Shown here: positions 33,331-46,400 of the stretch, piece by piece
Position numbering within the stretch: position 1 is the first letter of the stretch
Layout of the letters: every line of letters starts with the position of its first letter
Assembly: GCA_036362985.1 (NCBI GenBank)
Contig: JAYGXS010000001.1
Coordinates: forward strand, 77,944,282-78,008,281
Source: Ligula intestinalis
Taxonomy: Eukaryota; Platyhelminthes; Cestoda; Diphyllobothriidea; Diphyllobothriidae
Reading direction: 5' to 3'
Length of the DNA: 64,000 nt
Program-made: the position numbers and the translations under genes
The notes under the pieces: generated by a model
What the model saw: only the letters and a program-made list of their open reading frames with translations
Database searches by the model: none
What the model was told of the DNA's origin: nothing

Positions 33331-36300
33331 GGCAAGCAACAGTGCGGTCAGGTTGTGTCTATAGGAAATTTTAGCCTAGCATGCAGTCCTACCCTATATG
33401 GGGGATTTTTTTACTAAGCTGAATGTTTAAAGCAACGTTTATTTTAATACTAGCTGACAATCTACCATACAGTTTGGTCGTGAAAGAGTAGCAATATAGC
33501 GACAATATAGTATCAGGTAGATGATAGTTTGACCACTGATTTCAATTATGCCTGCCATGTGCCTCTCTTGCAGTCACTGGATGTAGATTTCAATAGCCAA
33601 CGCAAAGCCCCGTCTTTCTGCATGATAAGCTCAGTGGCTACCAGGCCTTTATCTCGCAAGTTACTGCCATTTACCGTCTTCAGGCCAACTATAGAATTTA
33701 TACCGTATCCAGCAATAGTTTGGGAGTTACAGAACGTCTCCTGTCTAACTAAGTGTGCAACAGGTTCCAGAATTTGCTTATCATAAAAGCATGGTAATTC
33801 ATATACTGTAACAATATTTGAGTGGTAAGACATGCATCTTATGTTTGCGATAAGCAAACCTAATGGAAATATGCGCTTACTGGCTTCATTGTCCTCCATG
33901 GAAGTGGTTGGAAAAACATGCTGTTTATCTCAGGTGTTTTTGTCACTGGACGGATGACGCAAACCATCAGAAGAATGATGTGGCCGTTCAAAGTCACTTG
34001 ATGCATCTTTGCGTCGGTCGATTGCTCAGATTGGTTTGTGAGCAACCAATAACTCCTGGTTTTTCACGCGACAGGTCCACCATCTATTTTTTTGATGCCC
34101 AATGTTTTTTCTAAGCAGGTTGGTGCAGTGGCCTGAGCACGAGTGAGATTTTAAGTGATTGTCGACTTTCCGCAGCAGGAACCACATTCTTCATCACCTC
34201 TCATCAGTCTGAGTTCGATTTCTGTGTCGAACGGCATACGAAACGCGGCTGGTGTTATCATCACAGTGAGGATGCACCCCACAACAGGTGCACTGACTTG
34301 TGCAAAACTTAAGATGACAGTCGTTTATAAATTCTTGGTCGTGTGAAGATAAAGCTATGCAGCACCTGCCCCCCTCCCCTTTGTGAATCACCACTTGCCT
34401 CGCAAAGATGATCACCCCCAACACTTGCCGTAGCATGTATACCCTCGCCTATTGCAAACGTTTGTCTGCCTGTTTGCCCCCATCAGGGCCTCTAGTGAAA
34501 TAATCCCAAACCCCGCTCTTCATTTCGCCGAAGAGGTTTTATATACTTGGAAATTCACGAGTTTATGATATAAATTTGACATTTCATCGCTTAATGACAC
34601 AGAACACCCTCTCAGCAACTACAAGCAAGAAAGTCAGTTCGTCAACTCTATTTCTGTCAGAGTGCTTACTCTGTTGGCCGAGGAGTAGTTGACATCAAAA
34701 AGCAGCCGTTGTATTCCACTGCCGTCATTCTCTGTTTACGGAGAAACCAACTGATCTAATAAATTAATCACGGTACTCACTTAAGTGGCAGCTGCCTGAT
34801 GAGTAAGTGCAATTGAATAATGTCAAGTGTTTGTAACACTATTTAAACTTTGATTCGAAAATGAAAGTAACTGTGGTGTCATTAGCTATGAAAGGCAGCC
34901 TGAACCTCAACCCTATTGATTTCAGTGCTCTCAATCTTCTGGAGCTTTGGGACTTTGACTTAAAACCTAGCCGCCATAGCCCTAGGGTCATATCAAAGAT
35001 TTCAAAGCCATGAATATTTATAAGAGTGAAGATGCGAGTTTCAAGAAGTGGTTATGGAAAAGGAGAGGCGCTGTCTGGAGCGAGAGTCTTGTCCATCTGA
35101 CGTTTCGCATTTACGCTCGAATCCACCCTCAAAAGTGCAATTGGATAAGCGTGTTATTAATGTTATTTATATTTCCTCGATTGATTGCTAGTTCATACAC
35201 CAGAATATACGCACCCAAAGTCAACGGATATTTTAGAAGAGAGTCGGAATCTTTCTGATATTCTGCGTGACAAAAACGTCTATATCCATCAACCTATCAG
35301 CAATTCTAGTGAGGTTTGCATCAGCATCAGGTGATAAAATGCGCTGAGCTGCTAGTGGGAAAATTGTCCACGATCAAAACCCGACTATGTCGTAGATAAG
35401 AAGGAAGGGTGTGTTCTTACGGGGTCAGCAGTGTCCAGAGGGTGGTAGGGTGAAGAACAGAAGGTTCACCAAATTAAGATGTAAGGAAAGGCCGACAATG
35501 TTTGGCAGTTTTTCCTCCGAGAAAGAGGTTTCCAAGACTACATGTTACCCGCAGTCTCATCCAGCCAGTTGTTCTTGTGTTTGCGCGCGGGACTACAGGG
35601 GCTCGCGACCCGTGCTTTCTTTCCCGCAGACAATTAGGAAATGTTGCTTACTGAATGGGTTCGATCTGTCGCGGCTGCGACCCGACCGTGAAAAGGACAA
35701 GAGGACAACGTTGGCCGCGCGAGGCCTGGCAGGCAAAGGTACGATGAGTAAGCGCAGTGAGACTGATCAATAACTGCTGCACAAGCAGCAGGTCAAAATG
35801 TCTGTCGGATAATTTGCTCATCCCAGCGATCGCATCAGGCCTAAACAGCTGTGTAGCTGTTAAAAAAGGTATGAAACTTTTACAGAGTTTTAAATTGCAT
35901 TGGGGTTGAAAATCATTGTCCTCCCTTCGTAGATCGAGTACGGCGAGTACACTACATTCAATTATGACTATATTTCGTTGACGCAACTATTATAAGGCCG
36001 TCTGCTTGTCAATCGACCGCAAGTCATAGAAATGGCTCGATCAATCCATAACTCAGCAACTTTCGTCTCTCTTCAGTGTCTTACCTTTATGAAACATGAA
36101 GGAAAGTAGTGGGGACAGCAGCGATGATGCAGTGTGAATTCAAAAGGGGTCTAATATTCAAACTATAATTCGACACATGTGGTGGGTTTTAAATGCTCAT
36201 GCTTCTAGTGTTCGCGTTCAAATTATAGATACGACAGTTCTTAAAATTGGAAAAAGATCTTAACAGGCGCAAAAAACTTAAAGTAAGTTTTGCTCTCAGG

Positions 36301-38230
36301 AAAAGTTAAGGAACTTTATGTTGTCCCCGTGCCACGCCAATTCCCAAGTGATTGTCAGGAGTTTGATAAATATCCAAAAATGTTATTATTTTAAATTTGC
36401 TTAGATACAAATATAAGTTTGGTGTTCCTCTGTTTCCTTTCTCACCGAAATACTTGTGCATAGCATCCAATTTATAACCCTAATTTATTAATGACTCGCG
36501 TAAATGGTTAGCTCCGTGTAGTGCTCAGAAGTTTTCGGAAGCCAGATGCGTGAGTCATGCTCCGTTTGAGTGCATAGCCTGGAGGAACGCCCGGCTGTGG
36601 TTGGAAGCCAAATGCGAGATTCCTCCCACACGAAGTGGTTACCTGTATACAGTTTATGCGTGGTCAGGTTTTGACAATGATCTTTACTCTTAACCGCCAG
36701 CTGCTATTCGTTTATTCGTGCAGAAGAGGATTTTAGCGTTGAGATGAAATACGGCAGAAGAGGCATTACATGGTAACATTTGGACGATTGCTTTCTTATC
36801 CATACAACAAAACCTTCCGTTAGAATTTACGATCTGAGCGCATACAGCTGTTGTATTTTTGTGCGCCAGTTCTACTTAGTTTGGTTAAGTAGCTTTTACC
36901 GGGTTCACACACATTCGTGATCTTAGGGAGTATTCACATTTCTGCTAGCCAAATTCCCAGATCACTCCGTCAAAATTCGGGGGAGCATATGTGTATTATT
37001 AAATTATCCGTAAAAATAATATAAAACGTCACCTAAAAACGCATTTTAAGTTCAAAATAGTTAAAAAATTAGTTAGGTTATCGTTTGGGCCCGTCTACAG
37101 CAATCTGGAAATTTCGCGTTGCGGCATAATATTGATGACTTAACCACCCCGCATCGTCATCCCCGCCCAGTTTTGGGCGTGTGTTGGCAGGGATTGTATC
37201 TGCTTTCGGCAAGTGAATGGAACTACTTACTTCATTTCCCTGTACCAGATCTCTAAGTGAATCATTGTTGGAAAATAATCTAAACAACAACCCTTATATG
37301 CGTCTGTGAGCGTCTGAAAGAGCGCACGCCTTGTCTATGTATACATTGTATATTGTAGGTTTTAGGGCCAGACACCCTAAAACCCGGAACCTCTCACATC
37401 GGATGTAATACCGTAACGAGGTTAGAGTTTGCTTGGACGTTTAATGTACCGATTGGAAGCACACAGGAAAGTCAGGAGCTTACAAATAATTACGTTGCCC
37501 AGTCTATTCGAGCCGCCCAGATGCAAACATCACGGAATAGTTTAGCCGCATCATGGTTTTTGTGGCTTGCTTAAGACCGGCCATATATTCCTGCAATTTA
37601 AGCTGCAAAATGCGTTCAGTATTAATACTCAGTTGTGTTTAAAAAATGCCTTCCGACCTCTCGTACGAATTCATGGCCCAGATTAGCCCAGTCATTACAA
37701 CGGGCACCGAGGTGAGTCCATAGTTTATCCCAAGGCATGCACAGCTGACACTTGATTTTTTACGCAAATTTATCAAACAACAAATAATAACTATACATAG
37801 GTCCGATATAATATACCTTAGGTGAACGCCATCGAAATGGTTCACAAAAACATTGATAAGAATTGCACATCATTATATTGTCAGTAAGCGATCCAAATAT
37901 TTGGCGCAATTTAGAATGGACGATAACCTCCGGGGCCATTTGTCACAATTCGTTCTCCACTTGCAGTTTATAGCTGTAAAAATGCCCAACAACTAAAAGT
38001 CCCATCAAGATTTTAACATAAACCGGCGTTTTGTTGCACATCTTTGCTACTCTTATTAATGCTTATTGCGAGGCGTGCGTTGTCCGAAATGATGGCCATT
38101 TTTAAATTACACTTATTTTCAAACAAATTAATATCTACAGTGCATCATGGATGAACTAGTCTAGCTGATTTTTTTTTCAAAAATAAATAGAATGATAACA
38201 GCCTTCCAATAAAAATGACTTATGCAAGTG
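33331..38230. other. Intergenic region between genes B and A
   Basis: No gene could be supported. A minus-strand open frame at 33546-33899 (117 codons) contains RDKGLVATELIMQKDGALR, but I recognise no family. A dispersed repeat lies at about 35770-36070, listed separately. The remaining open frames overlap each other and look random. Confidence 0.4.
35770..36070 (+). repeat. Dispersed repeat, copy 1
   Basis: This shares ordered blocks with 60650-60990 in the same orientation: ATCAGGCCTA/CTCAGGCCTA, GTTGAAAATCATTGTC, AGGCCG(T/C)CTGCTTG and CAATCGACCGCA. Both are followed by a CTCAATCAAT-like ending. There is no open frame; it is probably non-autonomous. Confidence 0.6.
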
Positions 38231-38239
38231 TTTCACAAT

Positions 38240-38760
38240 TTTATTTTAAGCTGACCCAATTGTGAAAAAATCTCGCGACATTCCGCGGGATTTTAATCCG
38301 CTTAGTAGAGGAGGCCTTTACGCGAAGCCAATTATCTCCCAGTTGAGCTAAAAATATCACGCATCACACCGTGAGTTTAATCACACCTGGATCGATTTTA
38401 TCCACTTAATTTTACCGCTCGTATGGAATCTACCAATACGGAACATAAGCAGTCATCCAGAATCCATTAGAATGAATACTAAGCTGACTTATTATTTTGG
38501 AGGTTTGACATATGTGCTTAGTTTTATATGATCAATTTTGAAAAACTCCCGGTATTCGGCAGGATTTGAACCCGCATACAAGATAAGGCTTTTACGCGGA
38601 GCCAATCATCTCCAAGCTGAGCTACAAATGCCGCGCTTCACACCGTGAGTTCAACCACACTTAGATCGATTTTACCCATCCAAATTTATCAATCGTATGG
38701 AATCTACAAATACGGAACAGCAAGCTGACTGCCCAAGCAGGATATCTGCAGGTTTGGCAG
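38240..38760 (-). repeat. Two head-to-tail tRNA-like repeats
   Basis: Units of about 250 and 270 bases (38511-38760 and 38240-38510) lie on the minus strand. Each contains an A box-like stretch (TGTAGCTCAGCTTGGAGATGA in the first) and a B box-like stretch (GGTTCAAATCC in the first). Each begins with a (C/G)(C/T)CAAACCT sequence. The end of one unit runs straight into the start of the next. They are the same family as 19911-20235. Confidence 0.7.
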
Positions 38761-38789
38761 ATTTACTTAATGTAAGTTCACCCATTTGT

Positions 38790-38925
38790 GAAAACTGGGG
38801 AAAAATTGGCTTCGCGTAAAGGCCTTCTTAACTATGCAGCTTCAAATCCTTCCGAATACCGCCAGTGTTTTCACAATTGTGTTAACTTAGATTGGACAAA
38901 TCCGCCAAACTTAATTACATGATTT
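38790..38925 (+). repeat. Partial tRNA-like repeat, opposite orientation
   Basis: This is the 3' part of the same family on the plus strand: GGCTTCGCGTAAAGGCC, TTCAAATCC, then a tail that passes into CCGCCAAACTT, the beginning of a further unit. It therefore lies head-to-head with the pair at 38240-38760. Confidence 0.6.
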
Positions 38926-39989
38926 CTGAGTATTTGTTAGGTAAGGCAGTTGACAAGGTATCGAAATCTCCATGAATATTTACTCCGAGGGCAACATAAT
39001 TCCTTGCACTGAACATCCCTAACATGGTCCCATACGGATTGTTTGAAGCCCTGTGCTCCTAACCTACTTTTGCCTATCCAGTCAATATTTCGAAAATTCG
39101 CCAAGCTTTCCCATTGTGACAATAGTACCCAGGTACACAAAAGTTAAACGAAGGCAGATGCCAATAGGTAAGGATCATCGCACGTCAGAGTCTCTAACAA
39201 ATCCATATCCATATGTTTGGAGTTAAATTATGACCACCACTAGAAAGTTTGTAACCATGGCTTTCTGGGGCAAATAGAGCACAATAGCAGGCAATGGTTT
39301 CGCGCAAAGGGATAAAATACCGATGCGCCTCGAGACCTCATACTTGTACGCAAGTAAATATTCTGCCTCAAAACAGTCAAACGTGACATGTTTACTTGAT
39401 AGCGGTCCAAGTTAAACAATTGATCTTGAATTTCAAACAGTCCCTCTATATATGTACTTCAGAACAAAAAAAATCATAAGGACAGTCATATTTTGTTTTT
39501 CTAAGCTGCCAAGTGGTTAAAGATTACTCTAAATAAGCACCTTAAGAAGCAGGACAAAAGTTTAAGAACGTGATTAAGGTATCGAAGGTTGAAGCTTCCA
39601 CCGCGTCATTGGTCTAGAAGATGTTGCAGCCTCGTCTTCGAATTATACCCTGGCAGATCTCCAAGGACAAGAGACAAAACAGACTAAGCCAACCCGAAAC
39701 ATGATACCTCGACCCAAGGGGAGTCAAGCAACCCACTATTGGTGCATGAGAGTGATTCATTGTCGCTGTCTGAAGGTGGCGACTTCAATCTCTGGGACCA
39801 TCTATCATGGTTGGGAATTAGATCTTTAGGAACCTTGTGTCTCTTTATATCGCAGCCTCACACGCACCAGCAGCAGTTTTGCTCAAATTGTGAAGTTCTG
39901 TTAACCTGCAGCCACAACATGTCCTTCGTCCTTTCTCTATAGAATACCCGATTTACTGCGGACACCATTTTTTTCATATTGCAGCACTG

Positions 39990-40070
39990 GTCCGAGTGGC
40001 GCATTGGTTAGTGTCTGCCATACCTACGACACGTGAGAATTTAGAGCAAATAAGGTTGCATGTTTACACA
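39990..40070 (+). repeat. Weak tRNA-like segment
   Basis: TCCGAGTGGCGCATTGGTTAGT is a good A-box-like sequence, but the B box position (GGTTGCATG) fits poorly. It is probably a remnant of a SINE, not a working tRNA gene. Confidence 0.35.
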
Positions 40071-40078
40071 CTTTTCTT

Positions 40079-40427
40079 TTAAATTTTCATTGTTACAAAA
40101 TATCGGGATGTTCTACTTCTATCAGAAAGTTCACTGGTGGCCACAGTACTAGAAGATACGTGTTTATTTGGTGGTGCTTCTTCAAATGGGATCCTCGGAG
40201 GAACGGCGGGAGGAGAATCTGGGATTGAACGTTTTTCGGGAGATTGAGATGGCGCAAAAGCGTCTGCAGTATTAAGGTCATAATTGCCAGGTAGCACGTA
40301 GGGATCGCCGATTTCTGCATATATATGCATTGATTTTTGATCGTCGTTGATTGATTTTCCACCCATTGACATTTTCACACTTCTTTGTCTGCCATCAGAA
40401 GTATAAATAAATCCATTTTGACGAAGC
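40079..40427 (-). CDS. Gene B exon 9: cytoplasmic tail and stop
   Basis: Acceptor cctctttag lies above 40427; an alternative in-phase acceptor exists at 40379, but similarity to gene A supports the longer exon. The tail starts LRQNGFIYTSDGRQRSVKM and continues with HIYAEIGDPYVLPGNYD, where three tyrosines lie in YxxI/V or YD contexts. It then has a proline-rich SPPAVPPRIPFEEAPP resembling an SH3 ligand, and a Ser/Thr-rich end. The stop codon is at 40079-40081. No PDZ-binding terminus is obvious (ends VTMKI). Confidence 0.9.
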
Positions 40428-43400
40428 CTAAAGAGGAGAACGGTTGGTATTTAAACATTATTATCATGCCATTGCTTGTTCGGTCGAAGAATTCTCTTCT
40501 GAAACGTTGCTTATGCAAACGTTGGATGCATCATTTACAAGATTTTGCATGTTTAAACAAAAAAATGAACAAGTACATAAAATCGGCGCTGCAGATCAAA
40601 GCCATTTGACAAATTGGTATATAACAACACTTCTAAAAGCCTCAGCATCGGTAGAGTGAGATAACCTGAGGCCCATCCGCTGGTTATGTGAGCCAATAAA
40701 AATGTTCCATCAGCGATTAAACCTCATCCTACTATTTGTCTCTGCATGTCTGGCCTTCAGAATAATAACGTAAAGTTTGCTGCAGTTAGCAGTAAATGCA
40801 GTCTGAACCATGGTGCACTTAATGGCATCTCGAATTATGTGTTTGTCAAGTAACCTGCTAAAACCCTTATGCATTTACAGGACAGGTGCACCTATATCAT
40901 GCATATCGGCATTTGTTCTCGCGTAACTCTAAAGCGTCCATCAAAAGTCACGTGACATGTATCCACCACAGGAGTGGATTAGTCAGATTGGAATCCAGTA
41001 TTTTTTTACAACTATAAGAGGCTTGCATACTGAAATTTGTACGGAACGTTGAAAATCGGGGAATGGAACATTGTTGGTGGACAGGATAGCGTAAGCCTTC
41101 TCAGACGGAGGATCATTTGTCGTTACTCTCTTACCCTGGCCTTTTTGGCACATCTTTTTGACGAAAGATTTAAGTACTTTTCTTGAATGTGTTTCTATCG
41201 CAGTCAGGGATCAGCAAGTGCGTGGCACGCGTAGAAATATGTTCGTTCATACAAGCCAGCATACTGATGATCCGTTACTGTTTTAAGGAACCTGCGTTAC
41301 TAAGGAAGAATCGTGGATGCAAGAAAAAAGAGTCCTTACTACAAAGAAATCCCTTTTAATATAAACAGGTTTAGGCTCATGTCACCATTGCACCCATGAA
41401 ATGCTGATCTTTTCGGCAGATTAATACAGTATGATTGCTTTTTCGCACAAGGGGAATTTGATGATGGGTCTTTACGACAAGCTGGTAAGGTGCCATACGG
41501 TTAAAGGTTAAGAAATCGTTAGTTGTTTGCATTAACTAAAACGTTAATCACAAAGAATTATGGCATTGGGGACAGCAAACGAATGACTTTTATAGTTTGT
41601 ACATCTGCTTCCATGGCCAATATTGGTAACTGTTTCTGTTGAATAATGTTCCGATTATGTTTAACTCTAATAATATATCAAAAAACTCCAGGTTCTTACC
41701 GTTTTCTCGCGGATATCTTTAATCCTACGACGATAGCAACAACAGTTACCACTATCAGTGAGACGAAGACGGTAACAGAACTTGAAATTGCGATTGTCAG
41801 CCTCTGTGATAAAGAAAAAGTAAATTTTCGTTCGTCAGATGTAACTTTGCTTTTCAGCTATGACAGCTCCAGATAAAAATTCTTCTTCAACGATTAGCAT
41901 AAATTACATTAAATTAACATAACTTTGCTAACTTCTACTATGATGAAGTACGCTAATAGCGCGCTTGAACAATGCACGCTAATACCTCGCCACTTCCCAA
42001 CTTACCTTCCATGGACCTTCTAATTCATTGGTTTCTTTCTGAGGATTTCAACATAGTAAAGTTTACCGCACATGTTAATTTTTTGATATATATAATTTAG
42101 AATGTAAAGTACGGTGGTTGAGAGCATAGGAAGATTAATAAATCGTATAGTAGATTGTGAATACTTTAGAAAGGATTAAAATTTACATGATACATATCTT
42201 AGGCTCCGATTTATCTTTACATACTACTTCACCAAAAGGCAAGTTAAGCGGGGTCCTTGGGACGTTACTCGGCCGAACTTAGCCTGGTTGACAGAAGGAA
42301 CTTTGTCGGGGATATTAAACGCAGTTAAGTTTTGCCATCTGTCCTGCATTTGATGGTCACCTCGTTCCACCTCTTTGACTTGAAATCCCACAGTTTGCTC
42401 CCTTTTAAGCCGTAGTGAATAAAAGTACGCGGATAGGAGATTATGCCAAGAATTTGGGTGACTCCTGCTCAACGTACAGCAGAATCTTCGACAGGGTTTC
42501 AAAAGAATACATGAACTATCCCGCCATGGCCCTGATCAGTTTTTTTCTTCATTCAGATTTTTTTTCCGATGTTTGACTGACCCAAATTAATTCTCCTGCG
42601 TGCGCTTCAATCCTGAAGACTCCTTCGACTGAATCACATTTTAAAAGTATTCTGGGATTAGCTTACCGGAATAAGAAATGACTCCTCATAAAAGAACAAC
42701 AGTAACAAAAAGCTTGCGTAAAATAAACTAAGCTAATGTGGGAATAAAACCACTTAATAAAATAAAAAGCAAATGAAAACTAAAAAAGACTATATTTATT
42801 TAAAACTAAACTTACTTAACGATGATAAACTAAACTAACTAAACTGAAAACTCAACAAAAATTAATAAGGCCAAATAATTAACTCAAATCTAAAATAAGC
42901 TTAAACTGAAAATATAAAATAAACTGAGAGCAAGCCATTTTGAGCCAAAATAAACGGTCCAAGCTCTAAACTAAGGTAAACTGAACCGAACCGAAACTAA
43001 ACTAAAACTAATACAAATAAAGTAGCCACAGGACGAGAACGATTCCTGTTTTTAGTGCACCATAAGGGTCAAGGCTGCATAGCTATCCAACAAAAGCCAT
43101 AGAAAGAGTGTAGGAAAAGCACTGCGACGTCAGGCAAATAAAAGAAGCGTCCCAGCGATCGAGTTGTCTCCTTCTCAAGCACTGGAGTCATCGATCATAT
43201 TGAATAGAACAAAATGCGCCTACTATAACTAAATAAGTAGGTAGTTATATATAGTAAAGTACGATGTATCTTATGTGGAATATCTTACGCCGCAATTGGT
43301 TTGCACTCGCTAGCCTAACTTGTGTGCACGACAATTCGCTTTTTGTTTTTAGTGGCTTGGTATCACAAAGCTGATTTACTTTAAGTTGGCTGTCGAATGA

Positions 43401-46400
43401 GAAACCTAAGAGGACCCTTAGGGAGTAAAATCAATCTTCTTATCCTCATAAATTTTGCAGTACTAGCTTCTGTTGCACGAAATCTGTCGTATTCATTTCG
43501 ATAACCACAAGCCGCGCTATCCAAATGGTGAACTGAATGTGTGCCCCTTAGCCTTTTTATATGCTGTCATTCGAGCATCTGGAAATTATATGTAACGATC
43601 AGTGAGAATCCTGAGCACAATTTGAAGACTTAAACTTTTGCTTAAACTTTTGCTAACTCTACTCCCCCTTTATAGTATTGTACACGCCTGATGATGAATT
43701 TATCGGTAAATATTCGTTCACCTATCTTGTTTTCTTGAATGTTTATTAAGGATTCATCGCTGAACTTAGATTTGCATTGATGGAATGCTAACACCGTCTT
43801 ACAATAATTATCTATGCATAATATGACAATAGTATTTGTATGCGAGAACCCTCACGAAAGCTCTCTCATTTAGGTTGTCAGTGCCTATGACGTAGATACG
43901 AGATTGGCTCCCCTTTTATAAATGTCAAAGGTCATTCAGTGGACTGTAAAGGGTACGAAAAAGTAAAATAGCTGTCGTAAACAGTATGCGTTCCAGTAGG
44001 TGTATCGGACAAAACCCTCTGAAGCCGCTGGACTATACCAATCTCATTTCTTAATAAGCCGCCATTTCTATAAATGTGAAGTGCCGTTCACCAGAAATAT
44101 TGGCATAACGTATCTTTCAACTCCCTTACACTTATAAATCAATTTTACCGTAAGGTATGCTGTCATCTTGATTTCCTCCCGCATCATAATGCAGAATTCA
44201 CATCGTCTATACCCACGCTTACTTGTTCGAACCATGCGTTCATAATGAAGAGGAAGCGTTCAGTCAAACTAACTTCATGCCAGTTAGCCACCAAGGCTGA
44301 TAGTCAACATAGATTAACTCTCGATGATCCTGTTCTCCTTACACAGACCAGATATTTACCAGTTCGAGATGACGAAAATGACTTGTCTTTGCAGCATACA
44401 TTGGTCGAGGGATTGATTAACTGCCAGTGCGAGCAGAAATTTTCGAAAACTTTAAAAAAACCATGCAAATGCGCTCACGATTTTGCCTATCCACGTTAGC
44501 GTTTGTCAGTTCCCACTGGTCACGCAGTCCTGAAGGGTTGTGGAGTGGTTACTTGGCGGCGGCAGCCCTTCGTATCTGTGTGTGTTCCTTTTCCTACTCT
44601 CTCTCTCTCTTCTTCTTCTTGTAAAACATTATTAAAAACGTTGATTGCCAGCCTGCTATATTTTCAGCACTGCGAACTGACGCGTTACAGGCCACACCAT
44701 CAGTCCAGTGTGTGTTCTGTGGGACGTGGCTGATGAGTGGACTACGAGTAAGGGAAACACCGGTTCCTTCTAATTTTCTGGTTATGTGGATCCTGTAGTG
44801 TGCGTCAAGGGAGTAAGATCGCGTTGTGGAATGCGCAGACGGGTTCGCCGGCCCTGTAAGCCACTGCGCCCATCCCATCTCAGGCGAACAATGTACTAGG
44901 CTGGAAATTGTTATTGGCGGCGCGCGAGAGAGTGAGGTCAATGCTCAGCGCATTTCTTTCCTAACTTTGCTTAGTCTGTCGCCATTGAAGCAATCACGAT
45001 GCTTTTGAAACGGCGGCTTGGAGGGTTACAAACGTACAAGATAAGTAGGACCGCGCAGTCAACCCAGTTTGTGCCCTGTTGTGTGAAGTGGCTGACTGGC
45101 AGACTGAGGGTCAGGCTGTTATCACTGTTAGGACGGCCTAACGACAGGCTTAGTAAGCAGTGACTTGCAAGCCATAGTCGCACTCCAAGCAGGCTATCGA
45201 TCGGCTTACACGGGTGAGCCTACACAAGCCGTAAATCAATCGATAATTCAGAATTTAAATTGAATGTCAACCTCTGAGTCTCAGCCAATCGCACCAGTGA
45301 CTAATACAGAAGTGGAGCTGATTGGTTCGTGGACCTATCTTACACACGTTCGTTTCCCTAAATTTGCTATACTCAAAGGCTTCTGCCGTTGCACATTTCT
45401 TGCCGCGTTCTTCCTTTGGGTACTCACGCGAGGAGTTATTGGGCGGTGATATCTCAGCCTGGGCTTCCGTTGCAACGGTTACCACTTCTAAATGTGGTCT
45501 TTATGGTATCTCTGCGCACGCGGGAATCTACCTAGCAAAATGTGCTGTCAGTGCGCGTATTCGAGTTTTGGTCACGCCATCCACCTGTGTCCTCCCCTAT
45601 CTCCGGTCTTCTTAAAATTGGCCTTGACATCGGGGACTGCTGTGGGAGCGGTGAGATAGTGGGATAATTTCACCGCGTCTACTTTCACCATACTTCCGCG
45701 GGAGTCACAGCAGTGCCTTCATAATTGCTGTAGCTCGTGGTGGACATTGTCTAAAACGACGGTCCAACTGTCACCTGAACCAAGTATTGTGGCAAATCTG
45801 GGCTGTAGCTAATTTTCGGTGACACTAGTGACACTGAGCAGAATTAACCTCTTAACCCGCTAATGAAGTGCAGTATGTATTCACTTCAAATGCAATAAAT
45901 ATATGACTTGGACGCTGTGAAAACGTGCTTAAAGTGCAAAAAGAATCAACTACGAAGGCCTTTCCGAGTTTAGATAAAACTGCATTTTGTTGTTCATAGA
46001 AAAAAGGATATAGAATATAATAATAATATTAGGATATTACCGCATACCTGGTGGGTACTCTTCTCGCACCGACTGCCCTCATAATCCGGTGGACACTGAC
46101 AATGGAAGTCGAGGCCATTAGGATCGCTGACACAAGTTCCATTGTTTAGGCAAATCGTGGTTTCCCCCGCGTTTAACTCTTGAAGCCTGTTTTCCTCAAA
46201 TTCACAAGCATCTACACGGAGTTCGCAGCGTTTGCCTCTCCAACGCCTTGCACACACACATTCAAAACCATCCATGCTTATATGTGAGCGTTTGCACTCC
46301 CCATGTTCGGAACAGGTCTCATTGAGGCAAGGATTGTAACTGGCACCACAGTTGGCACCTAGAAAAAAGTGTTTTTAGCCCATCGTAGGTCGTCTGGCGT

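Larger units (their letters stand above)
41804..46047 (-). other. Gene B intron before the transmembrane exon (4.2 kb)
   Basis: It holds a degenerate AAACTAA-rich tract (about 42700-43020), a Penelope-linked short repeat tail (about 43120-43190) and a G+C-richer repeat region at about 44500-45800. Many overlapping short open frames in 44.2-45.6 kb lie on both strands and show no domain, so I regard them as chance. Confidence 0.5.

Noticed and set aside
44240..45620. Cluster of overlapping open frames as a possible gene
   Set aside because: Frames overlap on both strands, have no domain or consistent splice structure, and lie in a repeat-bearing G+C-richer part of a gene B intron.
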